From: Hysterangium stoloniferum
Lineage: Eukaryota; Basidiomycota; Agaricomycetes; Hysterangiales; Hysterangiaceae
DNA: 64,000 nt
Assembly (NCBI GenBank): GCA_015178975.1
Contig: WHVD01000058.1
Span: forward strand, 310,001-374,000
Reading direction: 5' to 3'
Position 1 is the first letter of the stretch; each line of letters opens with the position of its first letter. Made by a program: the position numbers and the translations under genes. Positions 33,330-43,776 of this stretch are shown one piece after another. Below the pieces are notes generated by a model. It ran no database searches and was not told where the DNA came from. It was given only the letters and a program-made list of their open reading frames with translations.

Positions 33330-34164
33330 GTATGAACCAGTCACCAGTCACCAGACTCTGACTGGACATTCCAGTCCCCCTTGTTCCTGATCCATTTGAC
33401 ATCTAGTTTATTGCACCCTTTGTTCCTGATACATTTGACATCTGGTTTATTGTGTTCCTTGTTTTGTTGTATGCCTGATCTGTCTTTTTGTCTATCTGGA
33501 TTTGTAGTACAATAATCTATAAGTCTATATAGTCTAGCTACTATCTGTGAAGAGTGGTGGAAGTTCTGACTGTTCTATATATGAAGAAATGAGTAGAATG
33601 GGAAGAAGGATGATTCGAGTGGAGGCCTCGACTGTTATAGTTCGAGGCCAGAAGTGTTTGCTAGCTCAGATAATGCTACCTATGTGGTAGCTGACATGTT
33701 ACCCTGATCACCACTTGCTGTAGACCTAGTTTGTGTCTTACAAGTGGTGGTGCTTGGGTAAAAGTGTGTCTCTGTTTGGTACTGAGTGCACCCACAAGTA
33801 TACACAGAGCTTTGAACTAATGAAATGGTGCAATATTTGAAGAATATAAAGGATAGAAAAATATGAATAAAATGTGTAAAATATAAATAAAATAAAAGGA
33901 GTGTTTTACCACAATGAAATTGTGGTAAACGCATACCCTTCACACTATCTGTACATACATACAATCTGATCAGAAAATCAACTAAGTAATCCCCTCAGTA
34001 ATTTACATCAGCACATTCTCAGAACCCATGGGTTTCCCCTTCACTCCCATCTGAAGTTGGACAACACAATCTTGCAAGGGCACAGCATATAAGCTGAAGC
34101 CATGTCCTTCCCTGGAACTTCTGTGGTTTTCTCTGGAGACCTACCTGTAAGCCTCATGCTTAAC
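33330..34164 (+). mobile_element. LTR D (Gypsy-A relative), split by LTR C2
   Basis: The right edge CATGCTTAACA (34164) and internal motifs (GTCTATATAGTCTAGC, TACAATCTGATCAGAAAAT, CAGCATATAAGCTGAAGCCA) identify a diverged LTR in plus orientation. The left edge is uncertain. C2 lies between its TATA box and its presumed transcript start. Confidence 0.75.
33547..33944 (+). mobile_element. Solo LTR C2, TSD CTATC
   Basis: 398 bp with inverted ends TGTGAAG...CTTCACA, flanked by perfect CTATC (33542-33546 and 33945-33949). It holds two strong hairpins: one around GGCCTCGACTGTTATAGTTC (stem GGCCTCGA/TTCGAGGCC), and TTTACCACAAT-GAA-ATTGTGGTAAA near its right end. Confidence 0.93.
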
Positions 34165-35341
34165 ACTTGCAACCTGTATGGGTACATGAAACCCATGCAG
34201 ATCCCTACTTGTTACCTACTATTTATAACATCAGGAGATTTACCAAAATCTCAATTGGAGAATCTTTTTCATATTGGGAACCACAGTTCCCAATGTAAAG
34301 CAAGCCCCAAAACTTTAAAGACCCCACTTGGTTGTGAGTTCAATCCCTGCCCATACCAAGTAGTTTGGGATCCAAAAAAGTGGCAAAATAACTTGTATCT
34401 GGTCTTAAGAGGGATCATAAAAATTACCTAGTTGAGACCACACAAAGTGTTGGTTACTTGCTTTGAATAAGTCATGGGAAGTTACTGATCTTCAGGTTGA
34501 AGTTTGCTTTATATTAGAGAGTATCTGCTAATATTTCATTAGTTGCAAATACTCCTTATTGGGAAACATGTAGGCTTAGTGGCTCCCAACATCTTGAAGA
34601 TTTTCTAACACAGTTGCTGCTGCATGGTCTTTGGGCACTTAATAGATCACATGATGTGCCAAATCATCTCCATTCAAAAATGAAAATTACCAGCACCCAC
34701 AAGAAAACACCAAAAAAAAGTCAAGAAAAATAAATAAATATTTTGAGAATATCTCTTCAAGTTAAATATCTTTTACAAAAATAATTCAGAAAATAATGTT
34801 ATGCTCTTAAACACTTTCTAGAGTAAAATTTATGATAAAGATTTTGTTGTCTGTTTTAGGGATGGAAGTTTGAATAGCATTTGCTTATGTAAAGGGGTGT
34901 TGCATTTGCAATGTGTCTAGCTTATGTAGCTTGCACCAGGACAGTTGCATTAGGCATTGATGCATTGAATGGTGTATTAAAGTAAACTGCAAGCCTGGGG
35001 AGCAAGTTGAATGACTCTCTATGTAGGGCAGAGAATGCGACTTAGATAGAGCGGTGTAGAGATAAACCGATGCTATAACTAGGCTTCCAGTTGAGGTTTC
35101 TACTCCTCAACTGGGGCTAACTATATACTATATTACATGGTTAGTGCATGGGTCTGTGCTCACAAGGAACTCGGAACTCCGTCACTAAACTAATAATACT
35201 ATCACGGAAGTCCATGAACCGGCGATAACCTAAGCAGTCACAATACAAGGTATGAGGTCATACTAATAGATGATACCTCATATTCCAACATGGTGTTAGT
35301 GAACCTACCTGTACAGCACAGGGAGCAGGTGAGTCTCATAA
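34165..35341. other. Unassigned repeat-like DNA between LTRs
   Basis: No gene recognised; the only long frame (34102-34431, plus) starts inside LTR D and has no domain. A deleted palindromic MITE copy lies at about 34519-34556 (ends AGAGTATCTGC and GCAAATACTCC). Near 35265-35290 the sequence ATTCCAACATGGTG resembles a Copia LTR end with an adjoining primer site, so an old Copia element may have been the target of the later insertions. Confidence 0.4.
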
Positions 35342-35349
35342 TGTTACGA

Positions 35350-36090
35350 TCTTAAGAACTAGAAACTGACTAATGTCGGTGGACCGATGGGGACCAATCG
35401 GAAGGACTTGGCTTCAGCTTATGTGCTGCACCCTCGCAGTTGTCCATCAGGTGTCCTTGAATTTCAGGTGGGTGAAGACTAGTCCCAACGAATACCTCTC
35501 AGTGAGAACTACCGATCGGAATCGAGGGATGAGTCGAGTGTCGGGCCGAGGGGTCGGGGACTAAAGGGGGGGGGAGTGCATGCAAAGGCAGAAGACGGGA
35601 TTCTTAGTATGAGACTTCAAGGTGTAAGAGGGTATTCTGAGTCGATATTCTGATTGCCTAGTAACTACAACTACAGCGGGTTCATATACAAGTATCAGGC
35701 GTCTAGAAAATACTAACAGGGAGAAGGGCAGAAAACGGTATTAACAATAAGCTTGACTAGGAATGGGAAGTTTATGATTAGTTCGGAGGCCGATGATAAC
35801 CGAGAGTGGAATTACGGTAAAAGGAAATAGTTCAAGGGTTACAAATATATATAGACATATGTGAAACATAGGATAGAGTGGATCATCATAATAAAAGGGA
35901 CGTATCAGAGTTTAACCAGTTAGTTCGAGTGTATTTTGACATGGGCGTAAATGGAGTTTGATCACCGCGAAAGCGTATGTCAGCATTGGGAGGCCAATGG
36001 TTTCCGATGTGGTGACTTGAACAATAACTTGAATCGTCGATGTGTGGTGATAACCTCGGGGACCGATAGGGTTGTGACATGGTTGTAACA
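35350..36090 (-). repeat. Gypsy-B 3' LTR
   Basis: Matches 42343-43084 with scattered substitutions. On the minus strand the TATA box TTGTATATGAACC (about 35680-35692) precedes AATCAGAATAT (35655-35645) by about 30 nt. Confidence 0.95.
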
Positions 36091-36169
36091 GTATCTCCCC
36101 ATTTGGCCGAAATCCCAATGAGGCCGAAAATCTAGATCCTGTACGTAAAACTCGTCGGGTACGGTTGGG

Positions 36170-36214
36170 TGTGTCAAAACATCATGTGACTCGGTAAAGA
36201 TTTACATATAAAAA
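36170..36214 (+). promoter_or_regulatory. Promoter of the antisense accessory gene (Gypsy-B)
   Basis: TGTGTCAAAACATCATGTGA (36170-36189) and TATA box ACATATAAAAA (36204-36214) lie 50 nt before the ATG at 36264. The leader between them and the ATG is pyrimidine-rich with CAACCACC just before ATG, as expected for a fungal start. The same arrangement is found at 21447-21507 and 57321-57378. Confidence 0.7.
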
Positions 36215-36263
36215 TTCGAGGGGTCCTGGCACTTGAATTTTCACTTCTCTTCCCTCAACCACC

Positions 36264-37235
36264 ATGACCATAGGTTCAGGGTCGAAGCCATTCCCGGTTC
36301 AGCTGATGGTCGATCCCATGTCGGTCCCAAGTGGACCAGCCAACGCAAAGGAACATTGTCGTATACTCGAGGAAAAATGGAAGGCACATGAAGAGGAGGA
36401 GCGGAAGGAGAGAGAGGAGTTGGCGGCCATCGAGGCTGAGGAGAAAAAGCTGGCAGTGGAGGAGGCTGTGCGTAAGCACTGGGATGCGGTGCTTGTGAAG
36501 AAAAAGCAGCAGGAGGCTGATTGGGTGCAAGAGGAGGTGGCGAAAAAGAAGCGAGAGGGAAAGTAAGTTGATTCCTGTATCTCTTGCGAACTCAGCTTAT
36601 TTTTTTTTTTCAGTGCAAGGCTGCGACACCTTCAGAGTCTGATGACAAGGAGGAGGAAGATGATGAGGAGGATGTACCAGGGCCGTTGAGCCCCAAGGTA
36701 GGCTCGGCTTCCTAAAAAAACTTTTCTAATTTTTATTTATTTATAGAAACAAAAGCAGGCCCCTAAAATGGGGGCCAATGGCCCCAAGTGCAACCACTGC
36801 ACCAAACAGGGTCGGACTTGCCATACTTGGGCAAGTGGTCGGGGCCGCACCTGTCAAGAGTGCACCAACCAAAAACCCGGGTGCATATTCCCAGATGCCG
36901 ATGGCAATGGGTCCTTTCAAGAATGGCAGGCCAATGCTCTGGAGGAGCAGAACCGGCTTATGTGCACCTACTTCTCGGAGACAACTTGGTTCTGATTCGA
37001 GACATTGCGACAACAAGGCTTGCTTACCGAGCAACTGCGACTATTGGGTGTTGGGCTGGAGAAACAGACCAGCACCATAGAGTCCCTTGGAGAGCAATTA
37101 GAGCAGTATTTGGAAGTTTCAAGTTGTGATGGAGTTGGGCATGGTGTAGAAGTATCGGAAAAGGTCGGCGAAGAGGTATCGGTGGCCATCGGTGAGAGGA
37201 GGGTTCGGAAGCCAGAGAAGAAGGAGAGGTGGTAG
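36264..37235 (+). pseudogene. Antisense accessory gene of Gypsy-B: coiled coil + Zn2Cys6
   Basis: Three exons on the strand opposite to gag-pol: 36264-36562, 36614-36697 and 36747 onward, with GTAAGT...CAG and GTAGGC...TAG introns. Exon 1 is a highly charged Glu/Lys coiled coil (HEEEERKEREEL, AIEAEEKKLA). Exon 2 is acidic (DDKEEEDDEEDVPGPLSPK). Exon 3 carries C-x2-C-x6-C-x10-C-x2-C-x6-C (CNHCTKQGRTC ... CQECTNQKPGC), exactly Zn2Cys6 spacing, then a leucine-rich coil (LTEQLRLLGVGLEKQ) and a basic end. Two defects are visible: one G missing at the first exon boundary compared with Gypsy-A (which shifts the frame), and TGA at 36993-36995. Zn2Cys6 proteins are fungal DNA binders, usually with basic residues between cysteines. 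The role in the element is unknown; silencing control or targeting are guesses. Confidence 0.75.
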
Positions 37236-37340
37236 AGAAAACTTTTAAGTCGTTGGGAAATATAATGATTTTTAAAACAAACAAACAAAGTGTGATTTCA
37301 TAAGGCATAGTCGGAAAAGATCAGGTACCACATGAAAAAC

Positions 37341-40300
37341 TTATAAAGAATTTAGAGGACCGGGTTTGTTCGGATAGGCTTGATGAAACCCTAAGACAAA
37401 TTCCAAGGCATTGCCGAGTTCTGTAGCTAGAATCCACGAAGTTTCTTCGTCTGTTCCTTCATAGCCAGCCCATTTAACCAAATAAAGTAATTTGCATGAG
37501 TGTCGGTGATTGTCGATTTTTGAGTCTAGGATTTCTGATATCTCAAATTCGGGTTCTCCATCAATGATCATGGGTGGAGGTGGTGGTTGTATGCGATCCG
37601 GTATACTGTTAGCAACACAAGGTTCCAACATAGATACATGAAATACTGGGTGAACTGCACGCATATTGTCAGGGAGCCAAAGCGTCCATGAAAGCGTGCC
37701 GGCTTGTGCTATAACCTCAAAAGGACCTAAATATTTTTCAGAGAGCTTCTTGGAGGGTCTAGTAGTTCGGAAAAACTCGGCTTTAACAAATACTCAGTCT
37801 CTGATCTTGAAATCAGGAGGCAGAAGTCTATTCTTATCCACAGACTGTTGGTATTGTTCTTGGGCCATTGCGATGGTTTTACGAAGTTCTTGATGTAGCT
37901 CGTCAAGGTTTGTAACAAAGTCTTGAGCACAGGCGGATGCGAGATCGTGTTCCAGGTGGATTGCAATATTGGGGTTGTAGCCTTTATTTGTGAAGAAAGG
38001 CGAAATGCCAGTAGTGGCATTCGGTGCATTGTTATATGCGAATTCGGCTAGTGGTAGTAGTGATTTCCAATTGTCTTGTTGATAGTTACAATAGACACGA
38101 ATATACTGTTCCAAGGTTTAATTCATGCGTTCGGTTTGGCCGTCGCCTTCCAGGTGATAGCCCGAAGTGAAATATAGCTTCATGTCTAGTGCTTTTCCGA
38201 GTGACCTAAAAAGTGAGAGACAAACTCGGATCCGCGATCGGATGTGACATGTGATGGAACGCCATGCTTGGAAAATACGTGGGTGACGAATAATTTGGCT
38301 AACTGTACAGATGTTATCGTGTCATATGTTGGAATGAAAATACTTTGCTTTGTGAGCCGATCCACAACAACTAGGATTGCTGTGTGACCTTCAGATGTTG
38401 GTAGATGCTCGATGAAATCCATAGAAATTGAGTTCCAAGGTTTTTCCGGTATCGGTAATTGTTTGAGTAGGCCATATGGTTTGTGTCACTGTGATTTAGA
38501 GCGTAAACACGTAGTACAAGATTTACAATAGTGCTTAACAAAATCTCGGATGCCGGGCCATGTATATTCTCTTCTAATGAGTGAAAGAGTCTTATTGAGG
38601 CCGAAGTGTCCTGAGATCGGGTGATCGTGTTTATGTTGTAGGATTCACAGCTGAAGGGTATTGGAATCCGGTACATAGATGTGATTGTCAAATCTAATGA
38701 AACCTTGTGAGTCTAATGACCATCGGGGTTGATCGGGGTCAGACGGGTTATCGAGGTGTGCTTTGGTGACTGGGTCTAATGGAATTGCCAATAGTATGTC
38801 TTGATGTAACTTTTCAGTATCCATAAGGATAACACTTCGCAAGACTGGATGAATGAGGTAAGTGGCTCGGATAGACGCAGACAGTTGTTCCGATGAAAAC
38901 ATAGGCTTGAAATTATGTGGATTAACTGTGGCATAGTCACTACTCCCCTCTTTAGGATAGACATCCCATCGTCTAGTCATTGCATCGGGTTTTCCACCAA
39001 GGTGGCCGGGACGGAAGTGAATTACCATATTGAAAGCGGAGAGGTATTTGGACCATTGGGCTTGCTGACGGGTGAGGAGTTTTGTGGTTGAAAAGTAAAC
39101 CAAATTTTTGTGGTCGGTAATAACATCTATCGGGTGGGCCGATCCTTCCAAATAATGTTGCCATGTCTTGAAAGCTTCAAATATTGCAAGTAGTTCTTTA
39201 TCGTGAACATCGTAGTTGAGTTCGGGTGCCAAAAATGTGTGAGACAAAAAGGCTACTGGGTGTACTTCACCATTGGTGTCCAAAATGGACAAAATTGCAG
39301 CAAGTGCATCAGTTTCCACAATGAGTTGAATGTCGGGCTTCCAGTGCGACAAAATAGGGGCAGATGTAAACACACTTTTCAATTCCTGGAATGCCATTTG
39401 GCATTCTTTGGAGAAATTTCACAGGGCATCTTTACAAGTAAGACGAGTGAGCAGAACAGTGATTTTTGAGTAGTTGTGAATGAAACGACGATAAAAATTG
39501 GCAAAGCCTAAAAAGGACTGAATATCCTTAACCTTTCGGGGTTCTGGCCAATCTTGAATGACTTGAATTTTAGAGTCGTCCATGCAAAGACCGTCAGGTC
39601 CCATCATAAAACCTAAGTATTCAACTGTGTCGACATCAAAAGAACATTTTTTACCATTTGCAAAAAGACCATGTTTTTGGAGTCTTCAGAGAACTTCACG
39701 AACGTGTTCATCATGAAGTGTAGGGTCTTCAGAGAATATGAGGATGTCATCTAAGTACACAATGACAAAGAAGTCGAGGAGGTCAGAAAAGATGTCATTG
39801 ATAAAACGTTGAAAGACCGACGGAGTGTTGGTGAGACCAAAAGGCATCACTAACCATTTGAAGGAGCCATAGCGAGTGCGAAAAGCCGTTTTCCATTCAT
39901 CACCTTTGGCGATTCGAACCAAATGATAGGCGTGCTTGAGATCTATCTTTGTATAAATTCGGGCCTTTTGAGGGGCATCGAGTAAATCAGAGATTAGTGG
40001 TAATGGATACTTATCTTTTCAAGTGATCGCATTTAGTCCTCAAAAGTCAACGCAAAGCCGAAGGGAACCGTCTTTTTTCCGAACGAATAGGACAGGGGCT
40101 CCATAAGGAGACTTTGAGGGTCGGATAAAACCTATAGCCAAATGTTCATCCAAGAAACCTTGGATAGCCAATAATTCGGACTGTGAGAGAGGATAAACTG
40201 GGCCTAGGGGTGGATGTGAACCTTCTTCAATATCAATTTTCAAATCATAAGGCCTGTGAGGCCAATCGATCAGCTTTTTGTTTACTGAAGACATCTGCAA

Positions 40301-42304
40301 ATTCATGGTATTTTTCTGAAACACCTTCCAAATCTGCAATCGGTTCGGTCACTGGGGTTGCAAAATGACCGGTGACTTTGTCAACTTTAATATTGACTGT
40401 AAATGCTCGGGAGCCGTCCAACTTGATGGCTCTCATAAAAGCTGCGGCGTTTATTAGAGAGACGGACGGTGGAGAGCTTGGATTTGCCATGGGGGCCAGA
40501 GGTGCTATAGAGGCCATATTTGCCGAAACAGGTGGAAACGGACCAGTCGTATCAGGTGCCGACGGGGTTTGGAAATGGATACTGCCCAATACCCAATCAA
40601 TCAATGGATTGCAGCGGGTGAGCCGGTTATGTCCTAGAACCACGGAGCAGCTTGGGTCCAACTGTGTTACACAAAGCGTAACTGTCTGAAAGGTTCCACA
40701 CGGAAACTGAAGTTGGAGTTTGCAGGCTTGTGAGATTACAGAGTTTGAAGTACCATCAAAAAGTCGGAGTGGAATTGGATCTATTGCATAGGTTTTTAAC
40801 TGATTTTTTCGGGAAAAACCTGTATCTATAAAACAATGGGTTGAACCTGAATCTATGAGAGCTCGAAAAGTGAGACTCCCAAGGGGTTCCGAAGTAAGAT
40901 TCATGAACAAGGAATTAGGATCATACAGGGTGGATGCGTTAAGATGACAATTTTCCGGTGTGCGAGGAGATTCAACACAACTCTCCAACCACACAGAATC
41001 CAGAGAGTTGCTTAATCTTTTTTCGACTCAGCAGCCAGCTTAGCCAGTTGTAGGTCGTGGCTGTATTGGCCGATCGGGCTTTGGTGGCTTTTGGGCATGC
41101 GGCGACTCGGTGTTTGGGATCTGCACACAACAAGCAAAGGTTGTTGTCCATTCAACATTGCTTTTCCTGTGGTAGGAGCTTGCTGTCGGAGCCGAGTTTG
41201 CCAGTTAAATCGGGTTTGTCTTTATCTTGAGACTTATTTGACTGTTTGCCCTTGCCCTGTTTGTCGTTAGACCCTTTGTTTTTGGACTTCTTATCGGAGT
41301 TCAAGTTGCCACTATTGTTGGTGTTTTGATTACCAGACTTGTTGACATTCTTATTGTCCGATGATTTTTTGTCCGATGGGTTTTTGCAACTAATTTTTGA
41401 ATGTCATTCCCAGTATTGGGCATCCGCGTTTTGACGCATGAGAGGGAGAGTTTTCAGTTTGCCAGTCTCTCCTTTGGAAACTTCATCTTTGAGGTGAGAT
41501 GGGAGGCCGGAGTAAAACTGGTAATGGAGGGCCAAATCGCCCCAGTCGCAATGCGTGGTGAGGTTGTTGAACTGGATGATGTAATCAGTGATGTGCTGGT
41601 TGTCTTTCATTTTGAGATTAGAAAGTGCGGTTTCAGCATCACCGGTTTGGTCATAGGGCCGAAGTTTGTTTCAAGTTCCTCAACAAAGGCATCCCAATCG
41701 TGAAGCCAATCGGGGTCTTTGGAGGTGAGGCCAGAGAATGCAGGTTCAAACCAGGCTGCTGCGGAGTCCTTAAGGTAAGAGAGTGCAAAATTTACCTTTT
41801 GGTCATCCGTTGCGAATGCAGCTGGGCGGTCCCGAAAGTTGAATTGACATTGCATAAGAAATGTCGGCAATTTCTTTGGGTTTGAACCGGTAAACGGTTT
41901 GGGTTTGTTGACTCGGGTTTGCCCAGGTTCTTTTTCCTTGGTATTGTTTTTAAGGAATTCGTTAAGGGATCCTAGGGTACCTGAGAATAATTCCCATGTC
42001 TCGTCAGGATCGAGAACTGATTTTTGTTTTGTGGATTTTTTAGAACCACTGGCCTGAGGTGCAGGTTGGTCACCATCCTCAGGTTTGGGTTCCAGAGCTG
42101 ATTGATTGTTATCCCCTTCAGGTGCTTCAGGTTCGGTTGCTTCAGTAACTTCTTCAGCATCGCCAGTAATTTCCACAAAGCGGGATTCTTTGGAGGTTCC
42201 TGTGGGGTTCTCTGAGTAGCTCGGGCTGTATACAGGAAAGGAGACTTGAGAGTGGAAGATTCTGCTTCACCACTTGGCTTGGCATCTTTCTTTCTTGGAG
42301 GCAT
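37341..42304 (-). pseudogene. Gypsy-B gag-pol with chromodomain
   Basis: In order: gag start MPPRKKDAKP (42304), a frameshift near 42180, capsid DWDAFVEELETNFGP and FNNLTTHCDWGD, and zinc knuckle CLLCADPKHRVAAC (about 41100-41140). The protease has FRALIDSGSTHCFID (about 40850). RT has [32 protein letters not shown] and the intact catalytic [11 protein letters not shown] (about 39740). RNase H has AFLSHTF and NYDVHDKELLAI. The integrase has zinc residues and MDFIEHLPTSEG, then FAYNNAPNATTGISPFFTNK. The chromodomain has FEISEILDSK, LLYLVKWAGYEG and ETSWI, ending at 37341. Nonsense codons: TGA at 41404, 41152, 40040, about 40025, 39686, 38486 and 37794 (all minus, coordinates of the lowest base), TAA near 38117, and TGA for Trp near 39418. 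Close to autonomous in layout but not in coding. Confidence 0.95.
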
Positions 42305-42329
42305 GATTAAATGGAAAATGTGAGTGTGA

Positions 42330-42342
42330 AATCAGAATATAC
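42330..42342 (-). other. Gypsy-B primer-binding site, self-complementary to LTR
   Basis: On the minus strand GTATATTCTGATT follows the 5' LTR end TTAACA. The 11 bases ATATTCTGATT are complementary to AATCAGAATAT in each LTR (35645-35655 and 42639-42649). This differs from the Gypsy-A pair at two positions, and both partners have changed together. Confidence 0.82.
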
Positions 42343-43084
42343 TGTTAAGAACTAGAAACTGACTAATGCTGGTGGACTGATCGGGACCGATCGGAAGGAC
42401 TTGGCTTCAGCTTATGTGCTGCGCCCTCGCAGGTGTCTATCAGGTGTCCTTAAATTTTGGGTGGGTAAAGACTAGTCCCAACGAATACCTCTCGGTGAGA
42501 ACTACTGATCAGAATCAAGGGATGAGTCGAGTGTCAGGCCGAGGGGTCGGGGACTGAAGGGGGGGGAGCACATGCAGAGGCGGAAGATGGGATTCTTAGT
42601 ATGAGACTTCTGGAGGTGTAAGAGGGTATTCTGAGTCGATATTCTGATTGCCTAGTAACTACAACTACAGCGGGTTCATATACAAGTATCAGGTGTCTAG
42701 AAAATACTAACAGGGAGAAGGGCAGAAAACGGTATTAACAATAAGCTTGACTAGGAATGGGAAGTTTATGATTAGTTCGGAGGCCGATGATAACCGAGAG
42801 TGGAATTACGGTAAAAGGAAATAGTTCGAGGGTTACAAATATATATAGACATATGTGAAACATAGGATAGAGCAGATCATCATAATAAAAGGGACATATC
42901 AGAGTTTAACCGGATAGTTTGAGTGTATTTTGACGTGGGCGTAAACGGAGTTTGATCACCACGAAAGCGTACGTCAGCATTGGGAGGCCAATGGTTTCCG
43001 ATGTGGTGACTTGAACAGTAACTTGAATCGTTGATGTGTGGCGATAACCTCAGGGACCAATAGGGTTGCGACACGGTCGTAACA
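42343..43084 (-). repeat. Gypsy-B 5' LTR
   Basis: TGTTAAGAACTAG...CGGTCGTAACA in plus orientation, 742 bp, partner of 35350-36090. It carries the promoter, self-primer complement (42639-42649) and U5 block (AAGGACTTGGCTTCAGCTTA near 42396). Confidence 0.95.
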
Positions 43085-43776
43085 TACGACCAGAAAACCC
43101 ACTGGAACCCAGACGTCAGACTGTCCATGCCTGACCCTCATTATCTCATGTACCAGTCACTGGAATACCCACCCGGACCCTGTGCACATCATCCCTATCT
43201 ATCCCCAACCCTGTCCCATGCACCAGTCACTGGACTCCACTTGGAAAACCTGTCAGCTCTCTAACTGAGCCCCATTCCTGTTATGGTCTAATGACCTGTC
43301 ACGTTTCAGACTCTGCTCCACTCCATTCCATTCCTAACACCAAATTTGGTGTTTATTTATCTTGTTTCATGATTACTAGTTTGGATTTCATTATTACTGG
43401 ATTTGGTATGTTATACATTCCACAGTCTATATAGTCTGGCAGATGTTGTACATACAATCCAGTCAGAAAATCAGCGTAGATTCCCCCCAGTAATCTCAGT
43501 ACATTTTCCGCTCTAATCTCCTCATTGAAACACACCACTATTTACCTCGTCGGAGCCCACAGGCTCCGACCCATCTATCATTTGACATCCAAGTCATCAC
43601 CATCTGACCCCTCAACCACCAACTACTCCCAGACTACCTGGGATTCCTGTCCACCTGTCTGAAATTGGACAACACAATCTTGTGAGGGTGCAGCCTATAA
43701 GCTGAAGCCAAGTCCTTCCAGCTTTCCTGCAGGTTTCTCTGGAAACCCTCTGATAAGCTCCACGCACATCTTAACA

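Larger units (their letters stand above)
35350..43084 (-). mobile_element. Gypsy-B: complete chromovirus, TSD TACGA
   Basis: 7735 bp with two LTRs of about 741 bp and perfect 5-bp flanks TACGA (35345-35349 and 43085-43089). Order on the minus strand is 5' LTR, self-primer site, gag, protease, RT, RNase H, integrase, chromodomain, antisense gene, purine tract, 3' LTR. The left LTR begins TCTTAAG where TGTTAAG is expected, a one-base change at the terminal dinucleotide. It is structurally complete, but gag-pol carries several nonsense codons and at least one frameshift. Confidence 0.96.
35342..43776 (+). mobile_element. Solo LTR (Gypsy-A family) split by Gypsy-B, TSD CATAA
   Basis: The first 8 bp (TGTTACGA, 35342-35349) and the remainder (43085-43776, ending ACATCTTAACA) belong to one plus-strand LTR. 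Perfect CATAA repeats flank it (35337-35341 and 43777-43781). Gypsy-B entered 8 bp from its 5' end, duplicating TACGA. The core promoter and U5 block are visible near 43427-43700. Confidence 0.9.

Noticed and set aside
34331..34350. TGAGTTCAATCCCTGCC as a tRNA T-loop
   Set aside because: No matching acceptor, D-arm or anticodon arm is found at the right distances on either strand.
36768..36995. The cysteine cluster as a retroviral CCHC knuckle
   Set aside because: Spacing is C-x2-C-x6-C twice without His, it is on the opposite strand to gag, and a proper CCHC knuckle is present in gag near 41100-41140.
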